From: JBDTMT01 sp033764095
GTDB taxonomy: Bacteria; Desulfobacterota; Binatia; HRBIN30; CADEER01
Length of the DNA stretch: 14,266 nucleotides
Assembly (NCBI GenBank): GCA_033764095.1
Contig: JANRJF010000398.1
Location: 1 to 14,266, forward strand
Direction: 5' to 3'
A model generated the notes under the pieces. The model was not told the DNA's origin. It saw nothing but the letters and a program-made list of their open reading frames with translations, and did no database searches. The position numbers and the translations under genes were made by a program. Shown here piece by piece: positions 1 to 6,747 of this stretch; position 1 is the first letter of the stretch, and each line of letters starts with the position of its first letter.

Positions 1-110
1 CCGCGGGCCCCGGGGGGGGGGGTCGGCCCGCCCCCCCGCGGGGGGGGGGCCCGGGGGCGGTTTGTCCTTGTGGGGGGGGGCCCCCGCGCCCCCCCGCCTC
101 CGCGGTGACG
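1..110. other. G/C homopolymer-rich window edge, probably low-quality assembly
   Basis: This stretch is almost entirely runs of G and C, including several runs of seven or more. From about position 110 onward the sequence has normal codon structure. The pattern suggests sequencing or assembly error at a contig end rather than real low-complexity DNA. It covers the apparent start of the flippase gene, so that N-terminus should not be trusted. Confidence 0.6.
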
Positions 111-1300
111 TCCTGTCGCGCGTGCTCGACATCCCCGCCGAGCAGCGCGGCTCGCTGCTGCTGCTGGTCGGGCGCGGCGTGCAGCTCGCCAACGGCCTGC
201 TGCTGTCGATCGTGCTGGTGCGGCGCTTCGGCCTGGAGACGGTCGGCGCCTTCGCCATCGGCATCGCGGCGGTGAACATCCTCGCCACCGTCTGCGCGCT
301 CGGCATGAGCGCCTACCTGCCGCGCCTGCAGCAGTCGCATGCCCAGGCCTGTTTCGCCGCGCTGCTGCTGTTCGTCGCGCAGCTGCCGCTGATCGTGCCG
401 CTGCTCGCCCTCTATGCGTACGCACAGGCGGCCGGCGTCGAGGACGGACAGGTCATCTTCGTCGTCGCGCTGAGCGGCTTCTTCATCGGCCTGCAGAACC
501 TCGGGATGATGCTGTCGATCATGGCGCGGCGCTTCCTGCCGGGCCTGGTCGCGCCGCTGTGCGAGACCAGCGCGCTGCTGATCGGCTGGCTGCTCTGCGC
601 GCAGGCGCTGGGGCTGGCGTTGGTGTTGCTGGCGGCGCGCGTCGTCTCGGTGCTGATCATCTGGGGCGGCTTTCGCTTCGAGCCGCTGCCGCTGCGGCGC
701 GTCGCCGGCATCGGCCGCGACGGCGTGCGCTGGCTGGCGCCCGACCTGCTCGGGCTGCTCGCCGAGCAGTCGACGCCGCTGCTGCTGGCGGCGTTCGTCG
801 GCCGCGGCGAGCTCGGCGTCTTCCGCCTCTGCCAGCAGCTGCTGATGGCGGCCGACTCGCCGTGCTGGACCTTCGTGCAGTCGAAGTATCCGCAGATGGT
901 CGACAGCGGCACCGCCTTCGTCGCGACGGTGCAGCGCCAGCTGCGGCGCATGGCGCTGGTGGTGGGCGCCACGCTGGCGGTCGGCGCGACGGTGCTCGCC
1001 TACGCCTTCTTTCACGTGCCGCAGGTGGCGCCGCTGATGGTGATGCTCGCCGCGGCGCTGCACTGGCGATACCAGAACTATCTCTTCGGCCAGGCGTTGC
1101 GCGCGCGCGGGCGCGTCGCCGCCGTCACCTGGCTCGGCGCCGCCAAGTTGGGCGTGGCGCTCACGTTGATCACCACCGCGGCCTGGCTGGCGGGGGTGTG
1201 GGGCGCGGTGCTGGCGCTCGCCACCACCTCGCTGCTGTCCGGCGTCGCCTACGAGTGGGTCTACCGCCAGTCAACCATGGGCGTGGAGGGTCAGGGATGA
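62..1300 (+). CDS. Wzx-type polysaccharide flippase (oligosaccharide flippase family membrane protein)
   Basis: Inner-membrane protein of the polysaccharide biosynthesis/flippase type, expected to flip a lipid-linked oligosaccharide to the periplasmic face. The protein has at least ten hydrophobic segments, roughly at residues 31-52, 58-82, 96-122, 129-154, 160-182, 184-205, 297-317, 321-337, 355-377 and 379-400. Its length (up to 412 aa) fits the family. The middle segment with LAPDLLGLLAEQSTPLLLA and the basic loops are typical of MOP-superfamily transporters. The start is uncertain: TTG at 62 lies in the suspect G/C runs, an in-frame GTG lies at 122, and the frame stays open to the left edge, so the gene may be 5'-partial. 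No ribosome site is visible. Its stop overlaps the next start as ATGA, so it is the first visible gene of a coupled glycan operon. Family assignment rests on topology and context; the substrate is unknown. Confidence 0.8.
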   Translation: MSLWGGAPAPPRLRGDVLSRVLDIPAEQRGSLLLLVGRGVQLANGLLLSIVLVRRFGLETVGAFAIGIAAVNILATVCALGMSAYLPRLQQSHAQACFAALLLFVAQLPLIVPLLALYAYAQAAGVEDGQVIFVVALSGFFIGLQNLGMMLSIMARRFLPGLVAPLCETSALLIGWLLCAQALGLALVLLAARVVSVLIIWGGFRFEPLPLRRVAGIGRDGVRWLAPDLLGLLAEQSTPLLLAAFVGRGELGVFRLCQQLLMAADSPCWTFVQSKYPQMVDSGTAFVATVQRQLRRMALVVGATLAVGATVLAYAFFHVPQVAPLMVMLAAALHWRYQNYLFGQALRARGRVAAVTWLGAAKLGVALTLITTAAWLAGVWGAVLALATTSLLSGVAYEWVYRQSTMGVEGQG

Positions 1301-2409
1301 TGGAGCGCAGCAGTGTTCGGATGGAGGCGCGCGGCCGCACGGCCGGCGCCGCGGGCGCGGCGCCGCACGGCAGTCCGGCGCTCGACGCGATGCGGGCCTA
1401 TCGCGGCAAGCGGGTGCTGATCACCGGCGGGCTCGGGTTCCTCGGCAGCACGCTGGCCGACCGCTTGTGCGCGGCCGGCGCCGAGGTGACGGTGGTCGAC
1501 TCGCTCAACCCGCTGTACGGCGGCAACCGCTACAACGTGCGCGGCGTGCGCGGCGCGCTGACCACCGTGGTGCACGACCTGCGCGACCTCGCCGCGGTGC
1601 GGCCGCACATCGAGGCGGCCGACTACATCTTCCACCTCGCCGCGCAGGTCTCCTACATCGACAGCCTCAGCATGCCGCTCGACGACCTCATGCTGAACGC
1701 CGGGCTGACGCTGCAGCTGCTGGAGGAATGCCGCCGGCTGACCGTCAAGCCGACGCTGGTGTTCGCGTCGAGCCGCATGGTGGTCGGCAAGGTCGATCAG
1801 CCGCTGGTCACCGAGGACTCGCCGGCCAACCCGCTGACGCTCTACGGCGTGCACAAGCTCGCCTCGGAGAAGTACCTGGCGATCTACCACCAGACCTTCG
1901 ACATTCCGACGTTGGCGCTGCGCATCACCAATCCGTACGGGCCGCGCCAGCAGATCCACCACAACCGCTACTGCATGGTGGGCTGGTTCATCCGCCAGGC
2001 GTTGGAGAACCGCACCATCCAGGTGTTCGGCGACGGCCTGCAGCGGCGCGATTACGTCTACATCGACGATCTCGCCGAGGCGTTCCTGCGCTGCGCGTTG
2101 TCGCGCGAGGCGCTCGGCGGCGTGGTCAACATCGGCTCCGGGGTCGCGACGCGGTTCCGCGACATGGTCGAGACGGTGGTCGACGTGGTCGGCCAGGGCC
2201 GCGTCGACTACGTGCCCTGGCCGCGCGCCTACGAGCGCATCGAGACCGGTGACGTGGTCGCCGACCTGTCGCGCCTGCACCAGCTCACCGGCTGGCACTC
2301 GCGGGTCGACCTGCGCGCCGGCGTCGCACGCACCGCCGAGTACTACCGGCGGCACTGGCACCACTACGTGCGCGACGCCGAGCCGCCGGCGCGCGCGGTC
2401 AGCGCCTGA
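1297..2409 (+). CDS. NAD-dependent epimerase/dehydratase (extended SDR, nucleotide-sugar modifying)
   Basis: Extended short-chain dehydrogenase of 370 aa, expected to epimerise or dehydrate an NDP-sugar in the cytoplasm to supply the adjacent glycosyltransferases. The NAD-binding motif GGLGFLG is at residues 44-50, followed by VVDS at the end of the second strand and HLAAQVSY after the fourth. The catalytic YGVHK has Tyr183 and Lys187, with the supporting serine in FASSRMVVG. NPYGPRQ and FGDGLQRRDYVYIDDLA are family signatures of the sugar-binding half. The start ATG at 1297 overlaps the flippase stop and has GGAGGG at 1285-1290, six bases away. It gives an unusual 31-residue Ala/Gly/Arg-rich leader before the Rossmann fold; ATG 1390 (Met32) would give a conventional N-terminus. 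The exact reaction (GalE-like, uronate epimerase or dehydratase) cannot be decided from sequence alone. Confidence 0.92.
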   Translation: MMERSSVRMEARGRTAGAAGAAPHGSPALDAMRAYRGKRVLITGGLGFLGSTLADRLCAAGAEVTVVDSLNPLYGGNRYNVRGVRGALTTVVHDLRDLAAVRPHIEAADYIFHLAAQVSYIDSLSMPLDDLMLNAGLTLQLLEECRRLTVKPTLVFASSRMVVGKVDQPLVTEDSPANPLTLYGVHKLASEKYLAIYHQTFDIPTLALRITNPYGPRQQIHHNRYCMVGWFIRQALENRTIQVFGDGLQRRDYVYIDDLAEAFLRCALSREALGGVVNIGSGVATRFRDMVETVVDVVGQGRVDYVPWPRAYERIETGDVVADLSRLHQLTGWHSRVDLRAGVARTAEYYRRHWHHYVRDAEPPARAVSA

Positions 2410-2432
2410 GCCGATGCCGCCCACCGGCGGGG

Positions 2433-2440
2433 GGAGGAGG
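2433..2440 (+). promoter_or_regulatory. Ribosome binding site that decides the GT4 start
   Basis: GGAGGAGG is a near-perfect Shine-Dalgarno sequence. It touches the ATG at 2441, which is too close, but lies six bases before the in-frame ATG at 2447. This favours 2447 over the ATGs at 2441 and 2414. Confidence 0.75.
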
Positions 2441-2446
2441 ATGCAG

Positions 2447-3646
2447 ATGGCTACGCAATTGCGCATCGCGGTCGTCGGACCGCGCGGCATTCCGAGCTCG
2501 TACAGCGGCATCGAGCGCGTCGTCGAGAGTCTCTACGGCGCGCTGGTCGGCCGCGGCCACGCGGTGACGGTGTACAGCCGGCCGGAGTACGTCGGCCGCA
2601 CGCCCGCGTACTACAAGGGCATCCGCCTGGTGCGCGCCGCGGCGCTCAACGGGCGCAGCCTCGGCACCGTCTCGCACGTCTTCACCAGCAGCGCGCACGC
2701 GCTGCTGCGCGAGCGCTACGACATCGTCCACCTGCACGCGCTGGCGCCCGGGCTGGCGGCGCCGCTCTACCGCTGGCTGCGCGTGCCGACCGTCGCCACC
2801 ATCCACGGCGTCGACTGGCAGCGCGCCAAGTGGAAAGGCATGGGGGCGCGCGTGCTGCACCGCGCCGAGCGCTGGCTGGTGCGCCACGTCGACGAGATGA
2901 TCACCGTCTCGCGCGACCTCGAGCACCACTACCGGGCGCACTACGGCCGCGCCACGACGCTGATCCCGAACGGCACCGACCTGACGCCCGACGCGCCGCT
3001 CGACCGCGACCTGCTGGCGCGCTTCGGGCTCGCGCCCGACGGCTACGTGCTGTTCGTCGCCCGCCTGGTGCCGGAGAAGCGGGTGGAGGACCTGATCCGC
3101 GCCTTCCGCGCCCTGGACACGCCGCGGCGCCTGGTGATCGTCGGCGACTCCAGCCACACCGACGCCTACGCCGCCGGGTTGCGCCGGCTCGCGGCCGGCG
3201 ACGCGCGCATCGTCTTCACCGGGGTGCAGCCGCGCGCCAACGTCGAGGCCCTCTTTCGCGGCGCGGCGCTCTACGTGCTGCCGTCGGAGCTGGAGGGCAT
3301 GTCGATGGCGCTGCTGCAGGCGCTGGAGATGGGCGTGCCGTCGATCGTCTCCACCCTGCCGGTGCATCGCGAGTTGCTGGAGCACGTCGAGGGCTACGAC
3401 CTGTTCTTCCCGCCCGGCGACGTCGCGGCGCTCGGCGCCTGCCTGGCGCGCGCGCTGGCGGCGCCCGACCACTACCGGCGCGTCGCCATGCGCATCCAGG
3501 CACACGTCCGCCGCGCCCATTCGTGGCCGGCGATCGCCGAGCAGACCGAGCGGCTGTACTACCGGCTCATCCAGCGCCGCCAGCCGACCGTGCTGCAGCC
3601 GCGCTGGCGCACCTCGGCGCCGCGCGGCGTCGAGGAGGGATCATGA
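2447..3646 (+). CDS. Glycosyltransferase family 4 (GT-B fold)
   Basis: Retaining-type GT-B glycosyltransferase of 399 aa, expected to add a sugar to the growing lipid-linked glycan at the cytoplasmic membrane face. The N-terminal domain begins RIAVVGPRGIPSSYSGIE (residues 6-23), a signature shared with DUF1972-type GT4 enzymes. HLHALAPGLA and TIHGVDWQRAKW follow, then TVSRDL, IPNGTD and the nucleotide-site segment FVARLVPEKR. The C-terminal donor-site motif reads SELEGMSMALLQALEMG, with Glu283 present but Gln291 where the family's E-x7-E motif normally has its second Glu. ATG 2447 was chosen by ribosome-site spacing. The gene is 37 bp after the epimerase and ends in an ATGA overlap with the next gene. 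Family confidence is high; donor and acceptor are unknown. Confidence 0.92.
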   Translation: MATQLRIAVVGPRGIPSSYSGIERVVESLYGALVGRGHAVTVYSRPEYVGRTPAYYKGIRLVRAAALNGRSLGTVSHVFTSSAHALLRERYDIVHLHALAPGLAAPLYRWLRVPTVATIHGVDWQRAKWKGMGARVLHRAERWLVRHVDEMITVSRDLEHHYRAHYGRATTLIPNGTDLTPDAPLDRDLLARFGLAPDGYVLFVARLVPEKRVEDLIRAFRALDTPRRLVIVGDSSHTDAYAAGLRRLAAGDARIVFTGVQPRANVEALFRGAALYVLPSELEGMSMALLQALEMGVPSIVSTLPVHRELLEHVEGYDLFFPPGDVAALGACLARALAAPDHYRRVAMRIQAHVRRAHSWPAIAEQTERLYYRLIQRRQPTVLQPRWRTSAPRGVEEGS

Positions 3647-4719
3647 GCCCGCCGCGCGTTCCGCCCCTGCCCGACGCGCCGGCGCACGACGCCGGCGTGG
3701 TGCGCCAGGCGACCGTGCCGCGCGCCGGCCTGCGCCTGTCGGTGGTGGTGCCGTGCTTCAACGTCGGGGCGCTGGCGGTCGAGGCCGTCGCCTCGCTGCT
3801 GCGGCAGACGATGCCCGACCTGGAGGTGGTGGCGGTCGACGACGGCTCGACCGACGACACCTTGCGCCAGCTGCTCGGCCTCACCGACGCGCGCCTCACG
3901 GTCGTCACGCAGGTGAACCGCGGTCTCGCGGCGGCGCGCAACACCGGTATCCGCCACGCGCGCGCCGCGCTGATCGGCTTCTGCGACGGCGACGACCTGT
4001 GGTTCCCGGAGAAGGCGGCGCGCCAGCTGGCGGTGATGGACGCCGACCCGACGGTCGGGCTGACCTTCTCGCACTCCGCCTACCTGGCGGAGTCGGGCGC
4101 GCCGACCGGCCAGTTGCTGGTCTCGCGCTGCCGCCAGCCGACGACGCGCGACCTGGTGCGCCGCAACCACATCGGCAACGGCAGCACCGCGATCGTGCGC
4201 CGCGCCGCGTTCGCCGCCGCCGGCCTGTTCGACGAGTCGTTGGCCAGTTGCGAGGACGCCGAGATGTGGACCCGCCTGTCGGTGCGCTCGCCGCTCGTCC
4301 TGCGCCTGGTGCCGGAGCCGCTCACCGGCTACCGCGTGCGCCCGAGCAGCCAGATGCACACCTTCGACACCTACATCGCCGGCAGCCGGACCTACCTCGA
4401 CCGCTACCGCGACTACGTGCCCGGCTACCGCGCGCGCGACGCCGAGCGCACCTACGCCCTGCACCTGCGGGTGCTGAGCCGCAAGGCCTTCTCCAGCGGC
4501 CAGATCGAGCTGTCGCGCGCCATCCTGGGCGAGGCGCTGCGCCACTCGCCGGACATCGTGGTGCGCGATCTGCGCGCCTTCGCCATGCTCGGCCTGCACG
4601 CCCTGGCGCTGGTGCTGCCGCGCCGCGTCCGTCGCGCGCCATACGAGGCCGGGCGGCGGCTGCTGCGCGGCGCCTACCGCCGCCTGGTCGGCGCCCCGGC
4701 CGCACATTCCCCCCTTTGA
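3643..4719 (+). CDS. Glycosyltransferase family 2 (GT-A fold)
   Basis: GT-A glycosyltransferase of 358 aa. Residues 32-41 (LSVVVPCFNV) begin the nucleotide-binding fold. VDDGSTDDT at 65-73 carries the UDP-contacting aspartates, NRGLAAARNTGI follows, and CDGDD at 114-118 contains the metal-binding DXD. The acceptor-side acidic motif is CEDAEMW at 203-209, and Asp205 is the likely catalytic base. About 120 further residues lie C-terminal to the catalytic domain and end in a basic, partly hydrophobic stretch that may touch the membrane. The start ATG at 3643 overlaps the GT4 stop and has GAGGAGG at 3632-3638. The last codons (HSPL plus stop) lie in a repeat that begins at about 4706, so the native C-terminus has probably been replaced. 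Last gene of the coupled operon; sugar specificity is unknown. Confidence 0.92.
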   Translation: MSPPRVPPLPDAPAHDAGVVRQATVPRAGLRLSVVVPCFNVGALAVEAVASLLRQTMPDLEVVAVDDGSTDDTLRQLLGLTDARLTVVTQVNRGLAAARNTGIRHARAALIGFCDGDDLWFPEKAARQLAVMDADPTVGLTFSHSAYLAESGAPTGQLLVSRCRQPTTRDLVRRNHIGNGSTAIVRRAAFAAAGLFDESLASCEDAEMWTRLSVRSPLVLRLVPEPLTGYRVRPSSQMHTFDTYIAGSRTYLDRYRDYVPGYRARDAERTYALHLRVLSRKAFSSGQIELSRAILGEALRHSPDIVVRDLRAFAMLGLHALALVLPRRVRRAPYEAGRRLLRGAYRRLVGAPAAHSPL

Positions 4720-4766
4720 CGATTCCTCGCCTTTGACGACTCCCCGCTTTGAATTCCCCCCTTTGA
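4706..4766 (+). repeat. Degenerate 14-17 bp tandem repeat, four units
   Basis: Four consecutive units resemble ATTCCCCCCTTTGACG. They lie at 4706-4721, 4722-4738, 4739-4752 and 4753-4766, with a conserved CTTTGA core and variable C-rich start. The first unit contains the GT2 stop codon. The last unit runs directly into the left arm of the inverted repeat, which suggests serial partial duplication of that repeat's end. Confidence 0.7.
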
Positions 4767-4870
4767 AAAAGGGGGGTCAGGGGGGATTTCCTCACTGACC
4801 CTCCGCAGACAATACGTTCGGCGAGGAGCGTCGGAAAAATCCCCCCTCACCCCCCTTTTTCAAAGGGGGG
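4756..4870. repeat. 34-bp inverted repeat pair with 47-base loop (REP/MITE-like)
   Basis: The left arm at 4756-4789 and the right arm at 4837-4870 are reverse complements at 33 of 34 positions; the one difference is in the central TCA/TCA-type spacer. Each arm is itself partly palindromic: CCCCCC, an A/T-rich centre containing TTTGAAAAA, then GGGGGG. It contains no open reading frame of its own. The pair could fold into a long hairpin after the operon and act as a transcript end or stabiliser, but there is no clear T-run, so I do not call it an intrinsic terminator. Confidence 0.8.
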
Positions 4871-4895
4871 GATCAGCCTTCCAAAGTGGGGGATC
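4861..4895. repeat. Short direct repeat at the edge of the inverted repeat
   Basis: CAAAGGGGGGGATC at 4861-4874 recurs as CAAAGTGGGGGATC at 4882-4895, with one G-to-T change. This extra partial copy of the repeat end directly precedes the signal-peptide codons of the exported protein and creates a GTG at 4886. Confidence 0.65.
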
Positions 4896-4911
4896 TGGAT
4901 CGCGGCGCGAT

Positions 4912-6072
4912 GTGTTGCGGCTGCTCGGTGCGGGTGCGGCGCTGGCGCTGCTGCCGAGCGCCGCCTCCGCGCAGCGGTCGGCGAAACGCCAGTTGGCGGC
5001 GCGCGGTCGCGACTGGCGCGTCTGGCCGTTCAGCCGCCGCTCGCCGTGGAATCATCCGCTCGGCAGCGGCGCGCAGTTCAGGCCAGTGGCGCGGCTCGCG
5101 ACCGTGGCGATCGGCATCAACTACGACGAGCGCTGGACCTGCTCGGTGGCGGTGGCGGAGCGCCACGATCCGCTGTGTCCCTACCTGTTCAGCCCCAACT
5201 GGGGGCGCGCCTCGAGCTGGAGCTTTCTCGACCGCGGCGGTCGCACCTGCGGCAACGGGCACGCGGCGGAGCAGCACCTGCTGCGCGCCGCCAGCCCGCG
5301 CATCTCGACCGAGGGCAACTACTACTCGACCATCAATGCCGCGAATGATCACGCCTGGGTCCTGCCGGCGAGCTATCACCCGGCGAGCCAGGACTGGCGG
5401 CCGACGCTGCGGGTACCGCCCGGCGTCTGCCCGTCGCCGGATTCCGACGGCCTGTTCGCCGTCATGCAGCCGGACGGGTGGGTGCTCGACAGCTACGCCA
5501 GCGTCCTGCTGTCGAGCGGCGAGCTGCTCGGCACGATGGCCAGCTGGATCGACGCGCGCGGCGACGGCACCGGATGGTGGAACGGCCGCCGCGCCAGCAT
5601 GCTGCCCTCGTTCGCCGGACTGATTCGCAGCGGCGAGATCGCCAGCGGGCGCATCCCGCACGCGCTGGCGATGCAGGCGCCGCCGAAGCTGCTGCGCCGC
5701 GCCGCGGTGTGGCCGGCGTACGCGTTCGACCGCGACTCGGGCTACACCGGCACCGTGCCGATGGGCGCTTTGCTCGCCATTCCGCCCGCCGTCGACATTA
5801 CCCGGCTCGGCCTGTCGACCCCCGGGCTGGTGATCGCGCGCGCCGCGCAGGACTACGGCGTCTACGTCGTCGATCGCGGCGGCGACGGCCTCACCATCCT
5901 CGCCGAGCTCGGCAATCCCGACGTGCGCCAGGGCGGCGGCGAGCTCCCCTGGTGGAAGGACCTCGAGCGCATTCGCGACGTCCTTCAGCAGGTGACCAAC
6001 AACAGCGCCACCAACCGCGGCGGCGGCGGCGTCCTGCGCGCCGCGCTGCCGCCGCGGCTGCGCGCCGACTGA
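4912..6072 (+). CDS. Exported protein of unknown function, signal peptide with possible Tat motif
   Basis: I do not recognise a named family. From GTG 4912 the protein is 386 aa. Residues 1-20 form an export signal (LLGAGAALALL, then ASA-Q as a likely signal-peptidase I site). The codons just upstream, in the same frame, read SRRDV, giving a classic twin-arginine pattern, but no ATG, GTG or TTG exists between them and the upstream stop at 4750-4752. The 4912 start is therefore provisional. The mature part has four cysteines (C77, C89, C113, C173; possible disulfides), SPWNHPLGSG at 44-53, an aromatic-rich middle (WIDARGDGTGWW), RSGEIASGRIPHALAM at 239-254 and YGVYVVDRGGDG at 315-326. The last two remind me of uncharacterised exported proteins that share SPWN...HAL...YG-VD patterns, from memory and unverified. 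Its place beside a glycan operon is compatible with a periplasmic or surface role; no enzyme motif is evident. Confidence 0.75.
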   Translation: MLRLLGAGAALALLPSAASAQRSAKRQLAARGRDWRVWPFSRRSPWNHPLGSGAQFRPVARLATVAIGINYDERWTCSVAVAERHDPLCPYLFSPNWGRASSWSFLDRGGRTCGNGHAAEQHLLRAASPRISTEGNYYSTINAANDHAWVLPASYHPASQDWRPTLRVPPGVCPSPDSDGLFAVMQPDGWVLDSYASVLLSSGELLGTMASWIDARGDGTGWWNGRRASMLPSFAGLIRSGEIASGRIPHALAMQAPPKLLRRAAVWPAYAFDRDSGYTGTVPMGALLAIPPAVDITRLGLSTPGLVIARAAQDYGVYVVDRGGDGLTILAELGNPDVRQGGGELPWWKDLERIRDVLQQVTNNSATNRGGGGVLRAALPPRLRAD

Positions 6073-6152
6073 CGCCGCCCCGAGTTCGGCGCGCGGCCGT
6101 TTGAAGGGCGGAGCCCTGTCCGGCTAGGAGGCGGTCACCTGGCAGGCAGGCG

Positions 6153-6731
6153 ATGGCCCGAGGACTCAATTTCGCGCTCTACTACGCCGGCTGGTTTGCC
6201 TGCATTCTCGGTCCGGCGTGGGGCTATCCGTGGAGCGGTACGCTGATCGCCCTGGCGCTGCTCGGCGTCCACCTCTCGCTGGCGCGCCGGCGGCGCGACG
6301 AGATCGAGCTCATGCTGTGGGCGGCCGGGCTCGGCACGCTGGTCGACTCGGCCCAGATCGCGCTCGGGCTGCTGACCTTCCCGCTCGGCAGCCTGGTGGC
6401 GTGGCTGCCGCCGCCGTGGATGATCGTGCTGTGGATGCAGTTCGCCGGCACCTTCCACTTCTCGCTGCAGTGGCTGAAGCGCCGGCCGCTGACCGCGGCG
6501 CTGTTCGGCGCCGTCGGCGGCCCGCTCGCGTTCATGGCCGGGGCGCGGCTCGGCGTCGTCGTCTTCCATCCCGCCGTCTGGCCGAGCCTGCTGTCGCTCG
6601 CCGTCGTCTGGGCGCTGGCGATGCCGCTGCTGCTGGCGCTCGCCGCCCGCCACGATGGCCGCGAGGGGCTCGGCGAGTACGTCTTCTTCCCCCCTGTGAA
6701 CAAGGGCGGGAAGGGGGGATGTCCGGATTGA
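6153..6731 (+). CDS. DUF2878-like integral membrane protein with repeat-derived C-terminus
   Basis: Small polytopic membrane protein of 192 aa. Hydrophobic segments lie roughly at residues 5-24, 28-44, 52-76, 78-98, 112-130 and 140-165. The opening LNFALYYAGWFACILGPAWG and the layout match what I know of DUF2878, a family without an established biochemical role; the assignment is from memory. The tail FFPPVNKGGKGGCPD (residues 178-192) lies outside the membrane core and is almost wholly encoded by a dispersed repeat copy at 6689-6720, so the native C-terminus has been overwritten or extended. ATG 6153 has only weak GGCAGG upstream; a better TAGGAGG lies at 6125-6131 but no in-frame start is near it. 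The gene is 80 bp after the exported protein and converges on the dehydrogenase with a 16-bp gap. Confidence 0.75.
   Translation: MARGLNFALYYAGWFACILGPAWGYPWSGTLIALALLGVHLSLARRRRDEIELMLWAAGLGTLVDSAQIALGLLTFPLGSLVAWLPPPWMIVLWMQFAGTFHFSLQWLKRRPLTAALFGAVGGPLAFMAGARLGVVVFHPAVWPSLLSLAVVWALAMPLLLALAARHDGREGLGEYVFFPPVNKGGKGGCPD
6689..6720 (+). repeat. Diverged copy of the C6-TTTGA-G6 dispersed repeat
   Basis: This 32-base stretch matches the left arm of the 4756-4870 element (4756-4787) at about 27 of 32 aligned positions without gaps. It keeps the CCCCCC start, the central TGAA and the GGGGGGAT end. It lies inside the 3' end of the DUF2878-like gene and supplies about a dozen C-terminal residues. 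Confidence 0.7.
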
Positions 6732-6747
6732 TCGCGGGTCGAGGTGT

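Noticed and set aside
4756..4870. Inverted repeat as a Rho-independent terminator
   Set aside because: The 47-base loop is too long and no T-run follows either arm; the symmetrical repeat structure and second copy at 6689 fit a dispersed element better.
4756..4870. CRISPR-like repeat-spacer structure
   Set aside because: Only one inverted pair plus degenerate tandem units without regular unique spacers; no cas genes nearby.
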